From Flammulina velutipes (taxonomy: Eukaryota; Basidiomycota; Agaricomycetes; Agaricales; Physalacriaceae): DNA of 64,000 nucleotides. Position 1 is the first letter of the stretch; the number at the start of each line of letters is the position of its first letter. A program made the translations under genes and the position numbers. The stretch covers positions 682,001 to 746,000 of the forward strand of contig CM022369.1 of assembly GCA_011800155.1 (NCBI GenBank), in the 5' to 3' direction. Shown here piece by piece: positions 1 to 10,894 of the stretch. The notes below the pieces were generated by a model. That model was given only the letters and a program-made list of their open reading frames with translations, was not told the origin of the DNA and made no database searches.

Positions 1-2530
1 ATGCAAGAGTTGCTGGACGAGGTGAAGAACGGAGAGCGTGACGTTATACCGTCCTCCAGCGCGTTCAGCGCGCAGCGCCACAGATGCCGTACCACCCGTC
101 CTTCCCGTCCCAAATAACACTGTCGTTGATTTCAGGTATATCCACACCCGCTGTGAGAAATGCGGTATCGCAAGTATAGCAGATAACACACTGAGTGCAG
201 AGGTGATCAAGGGTGTTGGAAGGGAAGCTTTTGAAGAACGAGAGGCAACCGAAGAGAATGCGTCCTCGAGAATTGTCATAACCAGTTGCACCAAGTCTGG
301 CGGAGAAGAGGTCCTGCGCGCTGGGACTTCCAACGACAGCATGAGTTGGGCGGCTTGGTCTGGGTTATCTTGTACCGCACTCCGTATGAGATCAAGAATG
401 TTGGTGACAAGGCTCTCATCGACTCCACCATCCATATCCACACCAGCGTCCTCAAGTGAGAGTGTCAAAGGGGATGAGCGATCCACGGGAGGCGGATTCT
501 GTCTTTTGCGGCCTGGGTAGATGCTTCGCCTGTTGACATACTCGGTCAAGAGTTCCAACATCAACCTCCACCCCGAGTGTTGATGACTCCAACAAATCGC
601 CATAAACTCGCCACCTTCGCTATTGAGTGCACGACCAGTAGATCCCACGGGGAGTATGGACCCTCCTGGTAGTTGGATAGGTCGTAGATTGGTGTAAGAA
701 TGTCCAATAGTGCTGGAGGATGAGGATCTGTCTGGTACTTTCTCGTAGATAGCGTGAGCGCCGGTGCAGAACTGGGATTGTATAATCTGGGAGTACGTTG
801 GGAGACTATTCATGAAATCGAAGACGTATCCGTCGCAGGCTCTTCGGTCGTCTGAAAGACCAAAAGTGTCCTGGATATCATCGGAGGCACAGAGAGGATC
901 AGTGTCTAGAAAGCCAGCACCCGTCATGGCGCGGGCAATGCGTATAAGAGGCTTGACGTGTATGGGGAAGCGTGACCGAGCCACGTCGAATATGGCCCGT
1001 CGTGATGCAGCGTAATGCCAATCGAATTCCCAATACTGCCTGCAAATGGCCGCTACCGTGTGACTTTCGCTTCTTCCGAAGAGAGTAATCCAAACATCGA
1101 CGAATCCGTCGAAATCTGGAATGCTCTCGGGAGATGTCATATCCAACAAGGCGACGACGAGCCCTACGATGTTGTTCAAAAACGATTTACCACAAGAAGC
1201 AAGGGAAATACCTTTGAAGACGGATCGAAATGCGATCACATTAGTGTCCGTGACTGAGGAATCGGTTTTGAATGCGAGCATAGTAACGAAGAATGGTGAG
1301 GCAGTCAACATACGACTCATGACGCTGAAGAGACGATTTTCCGGACGTAAACAGCTCTCCAGAATGGCAAGATGGATTGGACGGTTACCCCCGAGAGATT
1401 GGAGAAAAAGTTGATAGGACTGCGGTGCTAGCTGCAGGTCCGAAACAGCATTCAAAAGACGAGTCAGAACGTATGCCCATGCCAGATGTACACAAACGAA
1501 CTGGCTCCCATCGTTGGAAAGAATTAAGCCGTGAATCCTCTGCAGATCACTCGGCGAGGAAATGTAAAGGTCCGGACGAGAGGGCGAATCAGCCACCTGT
1601 ATAGCGTTGGAGTCTGACAGAGTCTCGAGTTCGAGAATTTCGATGGTTATGAGGTTCCAAAGAGCGGCGATATCTTGCTCGATCCTCTGGGCTTCTTGAT
1701 CGAAAAAAATAGAGGAGTCAGCGTGAGTGGTGCCGAGGTTCGTGGAAAATGCGGTGGAGAGGATATCCGCAACCAGAGATCCACTGCACGACACAGAACC
1801 CCACATAGTCCAAAATAACACCTCCAACAGGACGAGCTGCTCTTTGAGATCTTGCCGTGCCCATTGATGAGCAGATTTGGTATGCTTGACAAGCGTCTTG
1901 TCAAACCCTTCCTTGGTTTTTCGTGTGTATTCTGTTAACAGTTGGTTGACGAATTGCGGTCCATCGGAAAGAATTCGAGGGAGGAAGGATGAGGAAATCT
2001 CGAAGGCAGGATCCAACGGGTCCTCTTTGGCGCGAAACAGTGGTATAAGTACGCGGAAAACGGATAGGCGTTCGGAAAGATAGAATGGTGTTATGGCTTC
2101 GACGCAGGCTTCGACCAATGATTCACGGGAATCGAAGGCGGGCAGTCCTTGGTTGTACATGAAAGAGCGTAGCAGGATAAACGCGCTGATCTCGTCTATT
2201 TTGAAGGCACTGCTGACGGCGAGGACGAAATCTTTGTCTGCATCCTCTATGTGGAATACGACGCCGTCTTCCAGGGTGATTGAACCGCTCTGTATACGTT
2301 TCCGAGAGATATCTGAGGGATGGCCGAAAGGGTCTCGGAGGTTTTGAAACTGCTTGACGCGTGGCGTAAGATATTCCATCACTTGAGTAGATGATGTGCC
2401 CTCAAGCCCTCCAGAGAGGTATTGGTGTAATTGACCATATGTTCTAGGAATCAATTAGAAGGTTTCTTTCACGACTCATAACTTCGCACATATCAATTAG
2501 ATTGGACCGTTCCGAGGAGCGTCCTGCCAT
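1..2530 (-). CDS. NUP188: NUP188-like nucleoporin, C-terminus cut by window edge
   Basis: Large scaffold nucleoporin of the inner ring of the nuclear pore. Exon 1 is 2490-2530 (starts MAGRSSERSNLID) and exon 2 runs from 2443 past base 1; the 46-nt GT-AG intron contains a CTAAT branch site. The 828 readable codons have no stop and form a helical solenoid-like protein. The N-terminal block with FQNLRDPFGHPSD followed by SGSITLEDGVVFHIED fits the Nup188 N-terminal domain, and a later block, RAERAGGRYNVTL, also looks family-typical. The protein is normally about 1,700-2,000 residues, so roughly half lies outside the window. The start was chosen because it is the first ATG that splices in frame to the conserved block. 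The related Nup192 is the main alternative; I favour Nup188 from the N-terminal pattern. The family assignment rests on memory of the family, not on a search. Confidence 0.72.
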
Positions 2531-3014
2531 CGTTCAACCGTTTGCTTCCCAAGTCCGTTACTGGCAATTTTTTCGCGTGTATAGCAGAGTTTCGCGTATA
2601 AGAGTCTTCCCGTTAAGCTAGTAGTCCATTTAGGTTGATTGTTGAAGGAGCAATGAAGAAACTGACTATCCGCTGCAGCCTGTTGATGGTGGCGGTTAGA
2701 GCTCAAGGCGCGTTAACAAACTTGTTACATGTGACGCGTATGATGAAGGAGTGCTAAGGAGTGACACTCTAGATCCAGCCACGTCCGTATTCCGACTTAG
2801 GGGACTCTTGAATTCTGTTCGGATATGTCTGGTATGTACTAGTAGCGCTCATTCGTAGGCCTATAGGTACTGCAGGTCCGAAGTGTGACGCCAAATAATT
2901 AAGTAATCTACTAGTCTGACAGACCCTAACCTTATGTCTACGTAAGCATATTTCCACGTGAGGATACAAAGACTTGCCAAATCCTTGTTCCTTGGACCGT
3001 CGACCTTCACCCAA
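2531..3014. other. Intergenic region between divergent genes
   Basis: This 484-bp stretch separates the start of the NUP188-like gene from that of the next gene and must hold both promoters. I see no convincing ORF, TATA box or repeat in it. Confidence 0.5.
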
Positions 3015-5487
3015 ATGTCAATAGGATGGCCGTCGCCTCAGCGCCCATTGTCACCCGACAGGCTAGCAAAGATAGCCAATGCGCTTGGTGTTCCAACTCC
3101 GACTCGCTCAGTACCGTCGCGGTCACCCCCAGCGACGAGCTCATACTTGGTTCATGTTGTCCCCCCTCTTAGCCTACCCCATCTTAATACCAGTCTCACG
3201 GCTCCTCCACCTCCATCAGCATCTGGCTATCACACTCACTTTCGCCGAGGAACTCTACTACCAGTTTACGCGACTCTGCAGCTTCAGCTCGCCGCCATTG
3301 CGCGCGAGTATGCCCTGCCCTCCACTACTGGTCTAATCCTATATCTCGTACAGGACGAAGAACCCGGACCCAGGATATCAGACGACATATGGAAACATCT
3401 TTGGTCGCGCGTGTGGAAGGCTGAGTTTGCCGCAGACGCACCGGACAAGCTTCCTCAGCTCAGGCTGAATACCCCACTTTCAGAGACCCTTGCCCCACCA
3501 CGTCCATCCTCTGCCCTAGAAAACAAAGACCCACTGAAAAGCCTTATCCCCGTTGTCGCCAAAGTCGAATTTGACGTTGACGCTCGAGCCGCTATTTGGT
3601 TCAATCCATGGATGACCAGCCGGAACCTGAACCACTCCAAGCGGGTGGAGAGCAACAGTACGCCAATCACATTAAACCTGCCTCGGACTCCCCACTCGGC
3701 CCATAGTTCCACATTCGGCGACGAGGAGGATATCACGCTCAGACCCACCATGAATCGCCAGAACATCCCACCTCGGTTGATGTTGGATAGCATGACGACT
3801 GCCGTTACTAGTCTGGCATATCTTCAGCAGGTCGAGGAATCGGATGATGAGACCGAAATTGATGATGAAACTGCGTTCAACAACGGCAAGCGGGGCGGGG
3901 GGGTATATGACGACCTTGGACTCGATTTGGCCTTTCAGGATACGGAGGATTCCCAATACCTGCTCACCGCCAAGTTGGACCAAATTGAGAAGGTAGATAC
4001 TCTTGTTCTCTTTTTTGCTTTTCTCGTGGCCAACAACATCTCCAGGATCTTGCCCAGTTCTCACCTCAAGTTCTTCACATGGATCTAGCAGAAGATCAGG
4101 AAAGGAATATTCCTATCCGAACGTACGCCTATTAACATTTAGTGTTTATACCTTCTTATACTTATTGCGTAGTGACCTACCCCCTCCAAGCCCTATGAAT
4201 CCCACCGCATCGTGGCCCGCGGTCCCATTCCATAGCCTCAACTCACCACTACCCACCTCTACTTCATTTTCCGTTGACGGTCCACCTTCACCACCCAGAT
4301 TGGCTGTCAACGGAATAACCACTTCTGCGCCAAAATCTTTCAACCCAACCATGTCCGAAAATCCATCTGCTGAAAGCCAGCGTCGAAAACAACTCGAGGA
4401 AGAGGAATGGGGGCAATATCCGCAGCATACGCCCAAGCTGAGCAGTGAAGCAGTTATACCCCTATCACCTGATCCATTTGGGAGATTTTCCTCCAGCCCG
4501 GCGCCTCCCCAGGAAACCAGAGGTTCTGCGTACTGGGAGGATAGCAGCGCGACCGCTGTCGACGATGCCAGAACCTCGTCAAGTCGGTTTTCAACTGACT
4601 CTATCAAAGGGGACACCACGGCAAATAACCGCACAACGATGATGAGCGTGAAGAGTATTAAACGGCTATGGAGACGTAGCAGCAAGCAGAGCTTGAATTT
4701 GCAGCAGCAGATGCCTCCGACTGGGAGGCTATCTCCGAACGGCGAACCCGCACATCAACAACATCGATCCAGCAGTAGCACCAGCAGCGCGCGCAACAGC
4801 CTTCAACAGGCTCGGTTGACGACGGTCGCGTCGGGCCCTTCATCTTCACGCCCCTCCCGCCCATCGACACGCCCTCCTTCGCTACGAAACTTCGATATTC
4901 CCGAAGTCGTGGATTCCGTGCCAACGAACTTTGCACAAGGCGGAAGCTCGATAGCACTTGATGGGCTGAGGTTCGACCAGGACAGTCCCTATCCAAACCC
5001 TTCAAGGCGGCCACGTCCCCCGGTCAGCACGTTCCCGTCATCCTCTTCTTCCTCCAACGGGAGAACATCGCCTGCACCGCCGCCGTCCGGCAAAGCGTCT
5101 CCCGTCACGGCAGAGCCGCAACGGAATAGCGTGAGGAAAAGTATACTCAAATGGAAGAGCGGAGGTTCTACCGGTCGCGCCAGAAGTGCGAGCACGTTGA
5201 GCGTGAATACGGAGTCGAGGCCGAGCACTGAAAAGATGCCGCCGAGTCCGAGGATACCGGAACAGTTTCTTCAACAGCAGGCACAGCACAGGAGTCAGTC
5301 AAGTGTGGCGCCAAGTGTTATGAGCCGGACGAAAAGTGCATCAAGCACGAACTCCAGGTATTCGGAGGATGAGGGAAGGGGACCAAGTATAGACGAGAGC
5401 CAGTTTGAGATGGTCTCTCCGAAGATGGCGCCAAATTCCCTCTCGTATCCTTACACGACGGTCGATAGAGATGACGAAAGGGATTGA
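3015..5487 (+). CDS. Unrecognised Ser/Pro-rich protein, about 789 aa
   Basis: Three exons, 3015-3992, 4046-4122 and 4173-5487, join in frame through 53- and 50-nt GT-AG introns. I do not recognise the family. The N-terminal third looks like a folded region (RRGTLLPVYATLQLQLAAI, then DDIWKHLWSRVWKAEF). A short acidic stretch (EESDDETEIDDE) follows, and after the second intron the protein is low-complexity: Ser, Pro, Arg and Gln runs with a basic patch SIKRLWRRSSKQ. Such tails are often phosphorylated scaffolds or cell-polarity proteins, but that is only an analogy. The ATG at 3015 is the first in frame; an upstream GTG at 2958 is not a likely start. There is no signal peptide or membrane segment. 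It converges on the ABC gene. Confidence 0.75.
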
Positions 5488-6103
5488 GTCACGATGATAC
5501 CACGTAAGTTATCCTATATCATGCCGTCCACGTAGTTTCGACTCTCTCTTGTATAGTGTAATTCCTGTGCATATAATCTCCCGCCATCATTACAGCCCAG
5601 CGAATTACATCTAAACACATAAGGCTAACAATGGCTTACCCATGGTAAGGAAAAGGAAATGCATGGTCTGCTAGCCGAAGCTGGTCAGTGTGCAGTAGCT
5701 GATATAGAAACAGGTGCCTCAGACTGATGGCACAAGTCCTTCCAGTCCCGAGTCTGTGGACCGTGCAAGTCCTCCATGGCACGACGACCTTGTCCTTACA
5801 GAGGGTGTCTGTGGTCTGTATAGGCTTCTCTCAATATTTTCCTGCCTCACCTCGGCCACTCTGACTGGGTGGGCCACCTTTTTTCATCCTATATATGCAC
5901 CAACCTCACAATCATGATATAGAGTGTATAGATGCCATCCCGCCGAGCCTGGTGACAGGCTGGTGTAGCTCATGGAGACAACGCCAATACAATATACGAA
6001 ATATGAAATCGTTTCGGAACCAGACTAGATGTGAAGACAGGAAGGCTCGTATGAGTTAGTATACTCCGATGAATTTTGTCTCCATGATCAGCTCCCTGGT
6101 TCG
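5488..6103. other. 3' intergenic region between convergent genes
   Basis: This 616-bp stretch lies between the stops of the Ser/Pro-rich gene and the ABC ATPase gene. It probably carries both 3' UTRs and poly(A) sites. No ORF or repeat worth reporting was seen. Confidence 0.45.
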
Positions 6104-7969
6104 TCAACAAAAGACCGCCTCCCCGCCCTTAGTTAATTGTATAGTTTTTACTCCTTCCTCACTGCGCCAGGGTACTTCATCTTCCCAGTGAGTAATCACA
6201 ACCACTGCCTGATCATTATTGACGCCACCCTCTCGCAAGTACCTCTTCGCAACATTCACCATATTCTCAGACATCCCGCTCCACACCTCATCCAGGAGAA
6301 CCAATTGCGGTCTGCCAACCAGTGCCCGCATGAGTAATACCATACGCTGCTCCCCTATGCCCAGATCCATAAAGTCTTGACAACCAAAGTCCTCATCGAC
6401 GTCGGCTAGTTCAGCGCACCATGCTGCTGGCCCCAAAGCCTGGATGACCTCGGCGCAGCGCTCGACTCTCCAACTGATGTCTTCCTCATTCAATTCATGC
6501 ATGACACCCGTGCCCACCGCACGCTTCCCGCGGGGCACGAATGTGCCGTCAAAGCCTGTTCCGACGACATCCCAAACAGACATTCCAACTCGACGTGGGA
6601 ACGCGTCGAACATTTCCGGGGAGACAACTCCAATAAGGGATTGGAGTTCCGGTGTTGGTATACGCGAACGGGGCCGTCCGAAGAGGTGGAGATGCGCGGA
6701 ATTGGAGGGGAGTTGGGTATATGATTGTGGGTGATCACCTGTGAGCAGCGAAAGAAGGGTTGTTTTCCCTGAACCGTTTGCACCTTGGAGGTGCCACCGC
6801 TCACCCTGACGAATACGCCACGTCAAGTTTTGAATAACCTACGGCACGCGTCAGAACGGGAAGATCATGTTGAGAGAAGAGGGTCTTGCCTTCCTATCTT
6901 CGTATTGAACTTTGATGTTTCGCAAATCTGCGACAATGTTTCCAGCACAATGCGACAAGCTCACGACACCAATAGGTGACTCCTGCGCACACAATTTCTC
7001 TTCACCGATGACGTTGTCCTTCAGTCCAGTCCGAACGACAGTGCCTCGAAGGTATGCAACATGCGTTATCCATTCTGGGACTGTATCATGATTTCTCAGG
7101 CCTATAATGATACGAGGAGTCCGTGAACGATGTAATTCGTACAGGAGATCCAACAATTTCGGCCGAGTGTGAACATCTAATCCAGCTGCCAATTTGTCAG
7201 AAGCTAACATGAAGATCGAATAAGTCCAATTTACTGAGAGGTTCGTCAAGAAGTAGTAGCCCGGGCTGTTCCCAGATAGCTTTCAGAATCCGTGCTCGTC
7301 GCGTCTGGCCATTACTTAACACAATGAGCGGAAGATCAAGAAACGATGTCAGGTCCATCTTCTCTACCAGCGATTCGAACAGAGCACGTTTTTCGGGCGA
7401 AAGCTTGTGCAGGCTGTCTAAGGTCAGCTCCCATCCCGATTCGCGAAGCTCTTCAGGTATACCACCATATGGGTCAATTGTTTCTGGAAACATGTGCTGC
7501 CGTAGAGTGATACGATCTTCATCATGGACTGCGCCATAGCGAGCAGTGTAGTCGTAAAATGCACCACCAGAAGCACGCCGGTTATTTCCAAATGATACGA
7601 AAGAGACGCGTTCGTGCATTATATGGGATTTGAGAAGCGGGAACAAGCCACCGGGAGGAGGGGGATGCGGATTTATTCGAAGACGTCCTAGTAGCATCTG
7701 TTGTGGCATCTTCTTTAGCGAGGGCATCTATCCAAGAGCGGAAGTCATACCTGGAAGAAGTCATGTTTCTCGTGAGAAGTAGAAGATATTACCGCCCAGT
7801 TCTCGCCCTCGTTGACTGACCATGCTACGTCGCGAAAGACAGGTTTCGAAGTGGCACCAAAACGATAGATATCAGCTTTAGGGATGTGGACGACAGCCTC
7901 CGTGCTTTTGCATCGTATTCGACCAGAAGGATGAGGTACTGTTCGCCCAATAAATCTTACCACAGTCAT
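6104..7969 (-). CDS. Soluble twin-ABC ATPase (yeast YDR061W / bacterial ModF type)
   Basis: Exons 7751-7969, 7235-7697, 6890-7185 and 6104-6838 give 570 aa with two ABC cassettes and no membrane segment, as in fungal YDR061W-like proteins. Cassette 1 (about residues 30-320) has the signature LSNGQTRR (about 200) and Walker B LLLLDEP (220-226). At its Walker A position, residues 58-68, it reads ISSTSHEKHDF, with no GxxxxGKT. Cassette 2 (327-570) has an intact Walker A GANGSGKTT at 345-353 and Walker B LVLLDE near 505-510, but its signature is LGIGEQR. The two nucleotide sites are therefore unequal. The third intron (6839-6889) starts with GC, after AAG, and must be removed to join DRK to VIQNLTW. 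Cellular role is unknown; a mitochondrial location has been predicted for relatives. It is divergent from MED11, with 112 bp between starts. Confidence 0.85.
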
Positions 7970-8081
7970 ATGAGTTGGTTGTGAGAGGTCAAGCAGAACT
8001 CAGCCAGGATGCCAATTACGGCCAGCGTCACGGAACACCGGGACATCTTCCGACATCCTTTGCTTTGACCATCATTGTAAA

Positions 8082-8743
8082 ATGTCGACCAGCGTTGAAA
8101 GTGACGCGATGGATACCGACATTGATCCAATATGGACTACTAGCCGAACAGCTAGGCAGATTTACGCTCTCGGGCAAGTAGAAAAGGTTTATTAACTACA
8201 GTTCACATCTTGGCTTGTATTTTGAGCACTACCTAGGAAATAAGCGAGCTGCTCATTCTAGCTGCGTCATCCGTCTCTTTGCTTACACTACCACAAACGG
8301 ACGGACCCGATGATTTACTTCCCCAAGGCGAAGAACGCATCGAAAAGTTCGTCCTCGAGGCAGGAGAATACTTTGAAAAGCTCGATGTACGTACGCCTGT
8401 CTGCCCTTCCCGAACTAATCCCATTTCTACGCAATATTGCTCGCTTTGATGAACTCCCATTAACTTCCTTGTACAGTCCATCCAAGCGGCTATTCGATCA
8501 TCGCTAGCACACATCCGCCACTCCCGTATTGCACCTAGCGCTATCAACGCGCCACCGGCTGGCTTTGTACCGCCGTGTATGGGAGTGTCCTTGGATGAGC
8601 ACGATGAAGGGAAGGAAATGAGGGGTCTTCAAGAGAGTCGAGTGGAAAGAGATGCTTGGAACGGCATTCTCAATGCTCTTAGAAGGCTGAAGGTCGCACA
8701 AACGACATCTACGGTTAAACCGGATGCCCCAATGGACGAATGA
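8082..8743 (+). CDS. MED11: Mediator complex subunit 11
   Basis: Small head-module subunit of Mediator, which links activators to RNA polymerase II and pairs with MED22. Exons 8082-8186, 8237-8386 and 8477-8743 give 173 aa. The first exon junction rebuilds the hallmark RQIYALGQVEKEISELLILA, and the rest of the helical core follows (EERIEKFVLEAGEYFEKLD, then IQAAIRSSLAHIRHSR). The C-terminal tail is polar and not conserved. The length is a little above the usual 110-150 residues because of that tail. The start is the first ATG and lies 112 bp from the divergent ABC ATPase start. Confidence 0.9.
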
Positions 8744-8981
8744 CGGCGGGGTTCTGAGTTTGGAATCTTGGACTGCTGTCACTCTCTAAGCTCGAGTACG
8801 TTGCATAGCTCGCAATCTTCCCGATATTCTCGCTTGTGGCGCCGATTTCTGGCGCACTCTTGGGAGAAAATGACCTGTACTGCGGGCATAACGGCCCAGA
8901 CAATGCATTCGTTCAAGCGAGAGGCTACACGTAGTTGGTGTATACGAAGGACAGTTATAGGCTACGACGGGATTCTTTGGA

Positions 8982-9478
8982 TCAGATGGATACTTCTTTG
9001 AGAGCCGTCTCTGCGTCCAAGAGTGCGGGATCCTCCTTGAACTCGGGTTTGGCCTTGGCAGACACCTAAATATGATAGGCAAAATATTGAGCTGAGGTGC
9101 AAGAAAGACGTACGACAAGATCTTTGAGCTCGCCTGCAGCCTTTCCAGCTCTATTGCCAGAGTCTTCAATCATGCGTTTTCCCTCTTCCAGAATACGTGT
9201 CTTGGATGCGAAAGGGTCATGAAGTAGATCGATGACCGTAGCGATAAGACACGAACAGCATTCTTGACATCCCACTCATCCTGACTCACACCGTCTGCGA
9301 TGAGCTTGTCAAGCTTGCGTTGCTGGTCCTCGGATTCTTTGCGATAGAGATTATGTTCTTTCAATAAACTTTTTGGAAGTCAGAAAGATAAAATGAGACA
9401 GGATAGCGGATTTGCTAACCGTTTTGCGGCGGATGATTTAATTTTGAGTTGGCGTTGTATAGCTTTGATATCGGACAT
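8982..9478 (-). CDS. TBCA: Tubulin-specific chaperone A
   Basis: Cofactor A captures beta-tubulin released by the cytosolic chaperonin before heterodimer assembly (yeast Rbl2). Exons 9420-9478, 9257-9368, 9114-9200 and 8982-9065 give 113 aa, the usual size. The spliced protein begins MSDIKAIQRQLKIKSSAAKR and continues LLKEHNLYRKESEDQQRKL, the typical TBCA start with its conserved K-I-K and KR residues; the remainder is predicted to be the three-helix bundle. The second intron (9201-9256) uses a GTTCGT donor. Its client pathway also involves CCT7, encoded near 52 kb, but there is no sign that the two are co-regulated. Confidence 0.93.
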
Positions 9479-9815
9479 TCTGTTTGTATACGAAGGACTA
9501 AGTATGACTAGAAAGAGCTGAATCCGCGGATGTATTGGAGCGTACAAAGCGTTACTGAAAGAGTACAAAGGACGTCCAAACAGGGACGCTGAAAGAGTGA
9601 TTGAAAACAAATACAGACTTGGTGTCCAAACAGTCGCGCGTTTGGCTTCCTCGTCCTTCCCTACGAGGGCCATTTCCCTTCCTCATTTTTCTTTTCTTCT
9701 GACGACCACAGACGACATAACGACAATTCTTATTGGCTCCATATATCACTCACGACTCGCGTATACGACGCCGCGCCCCGGATTGCGAAAAAGACTATTA
9801 CTTCTTTCAAACGCC
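9479..9815. promoter_or_regulatory. Divergent promoter region of TBCA and bHLH factor A
   Basis: This 337-bp stretch holds an ATTGG (inverted CCAAT) near 9732 followed by a TATA-like CATATATC near 9740, about 75 bp ahead of the bHLH-A ATG. Pyrimidine-rich sequence precedes it. The promoter role is inferred from position and these motifs only. Confidence 0.4.
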
Positions 9816-10894
9816 ATGGACCACCACATGAACGATCCTGCACCATACTCTGGATTCTATCCACCCGAGGAGGACCACTACATGTATGCGCCTTCACAAA
9901 TGGGTGCTTATCAGGTTGTCGCCGGTACCAGCCCTCAAACGCGTGGGTCTCCATTACCTCGTAGTCCTCATGTTCATCCGATAACATTGCAATTTTGTTT
10001 AGGTATTGCAGACATTCAGCAGCAGCAGGGCATGCCTTCATACCATGGCATGCCTTACCAGCAGCCTTCCCATCAATATCAACCTCCACCCGTATACGCC
10101 CCTTCCGAGACGCCGCATGCTATGCCAATTTCTACTTCTCCCCCTCCTCCCTCCCCTGACATGTATGACCCTTTGTCTCCTCCCATATCCGGATCCGACA
10201 CTTCTGCAGACGGTCTCTACCACCACACGAGCAGCGGTCAAAATTCTCCTTCATCTTCTCGTGCCAATAGTCTTGTGCACAGGACAAGCACAAACGTCCG
10301 CTATAATCCTACCCCGTCCCCCACAAGCTCATCGGGTGGCCGTAGAGGCAGGCAACGTTCTCAAGACTCCGACGAAGACGATATGGGTGTTCTCTTCTCG
10401 GAAAATCTTGCTCATTCCAGGAAGGAGGCTACTAGACGACAGCGCATCGAGGCGGAGCAGCGCCGCCGCGATGAACTGCGCGATGGCTATGCGAAGCTCA
10501 AGGACGTCCTCCCAGTTTCCAACCAGAAGAGCAGCAAAGTTTCTCTTTTAGATCGAGGTCAGTCTTACGTGCCAGCTCATCGATGCGACCCCGCGCTGAC
10601 TGTTGGTCGCGGTCTTTAGCTACTCAACATATCTCGAACCTAGAACAGACCAACCAAGACTTACAAGCTCGAATCGCCCACATGGAGGGAGAGTTACAAC
10701 GTCTTCGCGCCCTCAATGAGAAGATAGCTCTTGGCGATACGCCTTCCCCAAGCGTGTTCAATAATAACGGAGCGAATGCGCGCCCGTTGTCGCCACCGCC
10801 AGACGCCCCCATCCCCGCCCATTCTCTCACCACCGTCCGAGGGCAGGACCCTCCGTCTGAGCATTCGAGCCCTTCCGCGTCTGACGGTTATTGA
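9816..10894 (+). CDS. bHLH transcription factor A
   Basis: Exons 9816-9924, 10003-10557 and 10620-10894 give 312 aa. The N-terminal two thirds are Pro/Ser/Gln/Tyr-rich, as in activation regions. The bHLH lies at about residues 180-235: basic region RRQRIEAEQRRRDELR, helix 1 YAKLKDVLP, a loop with KSSKVSLLDR, and helix 2 ATQHISNLE. Helix 2 runs on into a leucine-zipper-like coiled coil (LQARIAHMEGELQRL). Glu9 and Arg13 of the DNA-contacting trio are present, but position 5 is Arg instead of the His found in MAX. The first intron (78 nt) is a multiple of three without a stop, so retention would add 26 residues. A second bHLH gene with a similar domain lies 6.6 kb downstream on the same strand. 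Confidence 0.88.

Noticed and set aside
4146..4685. 179-codon ORF on - strand
   Set aside because: Antisense to the Ser/Pro-rich exon of the unrecognised gene; no motif or splice partner.
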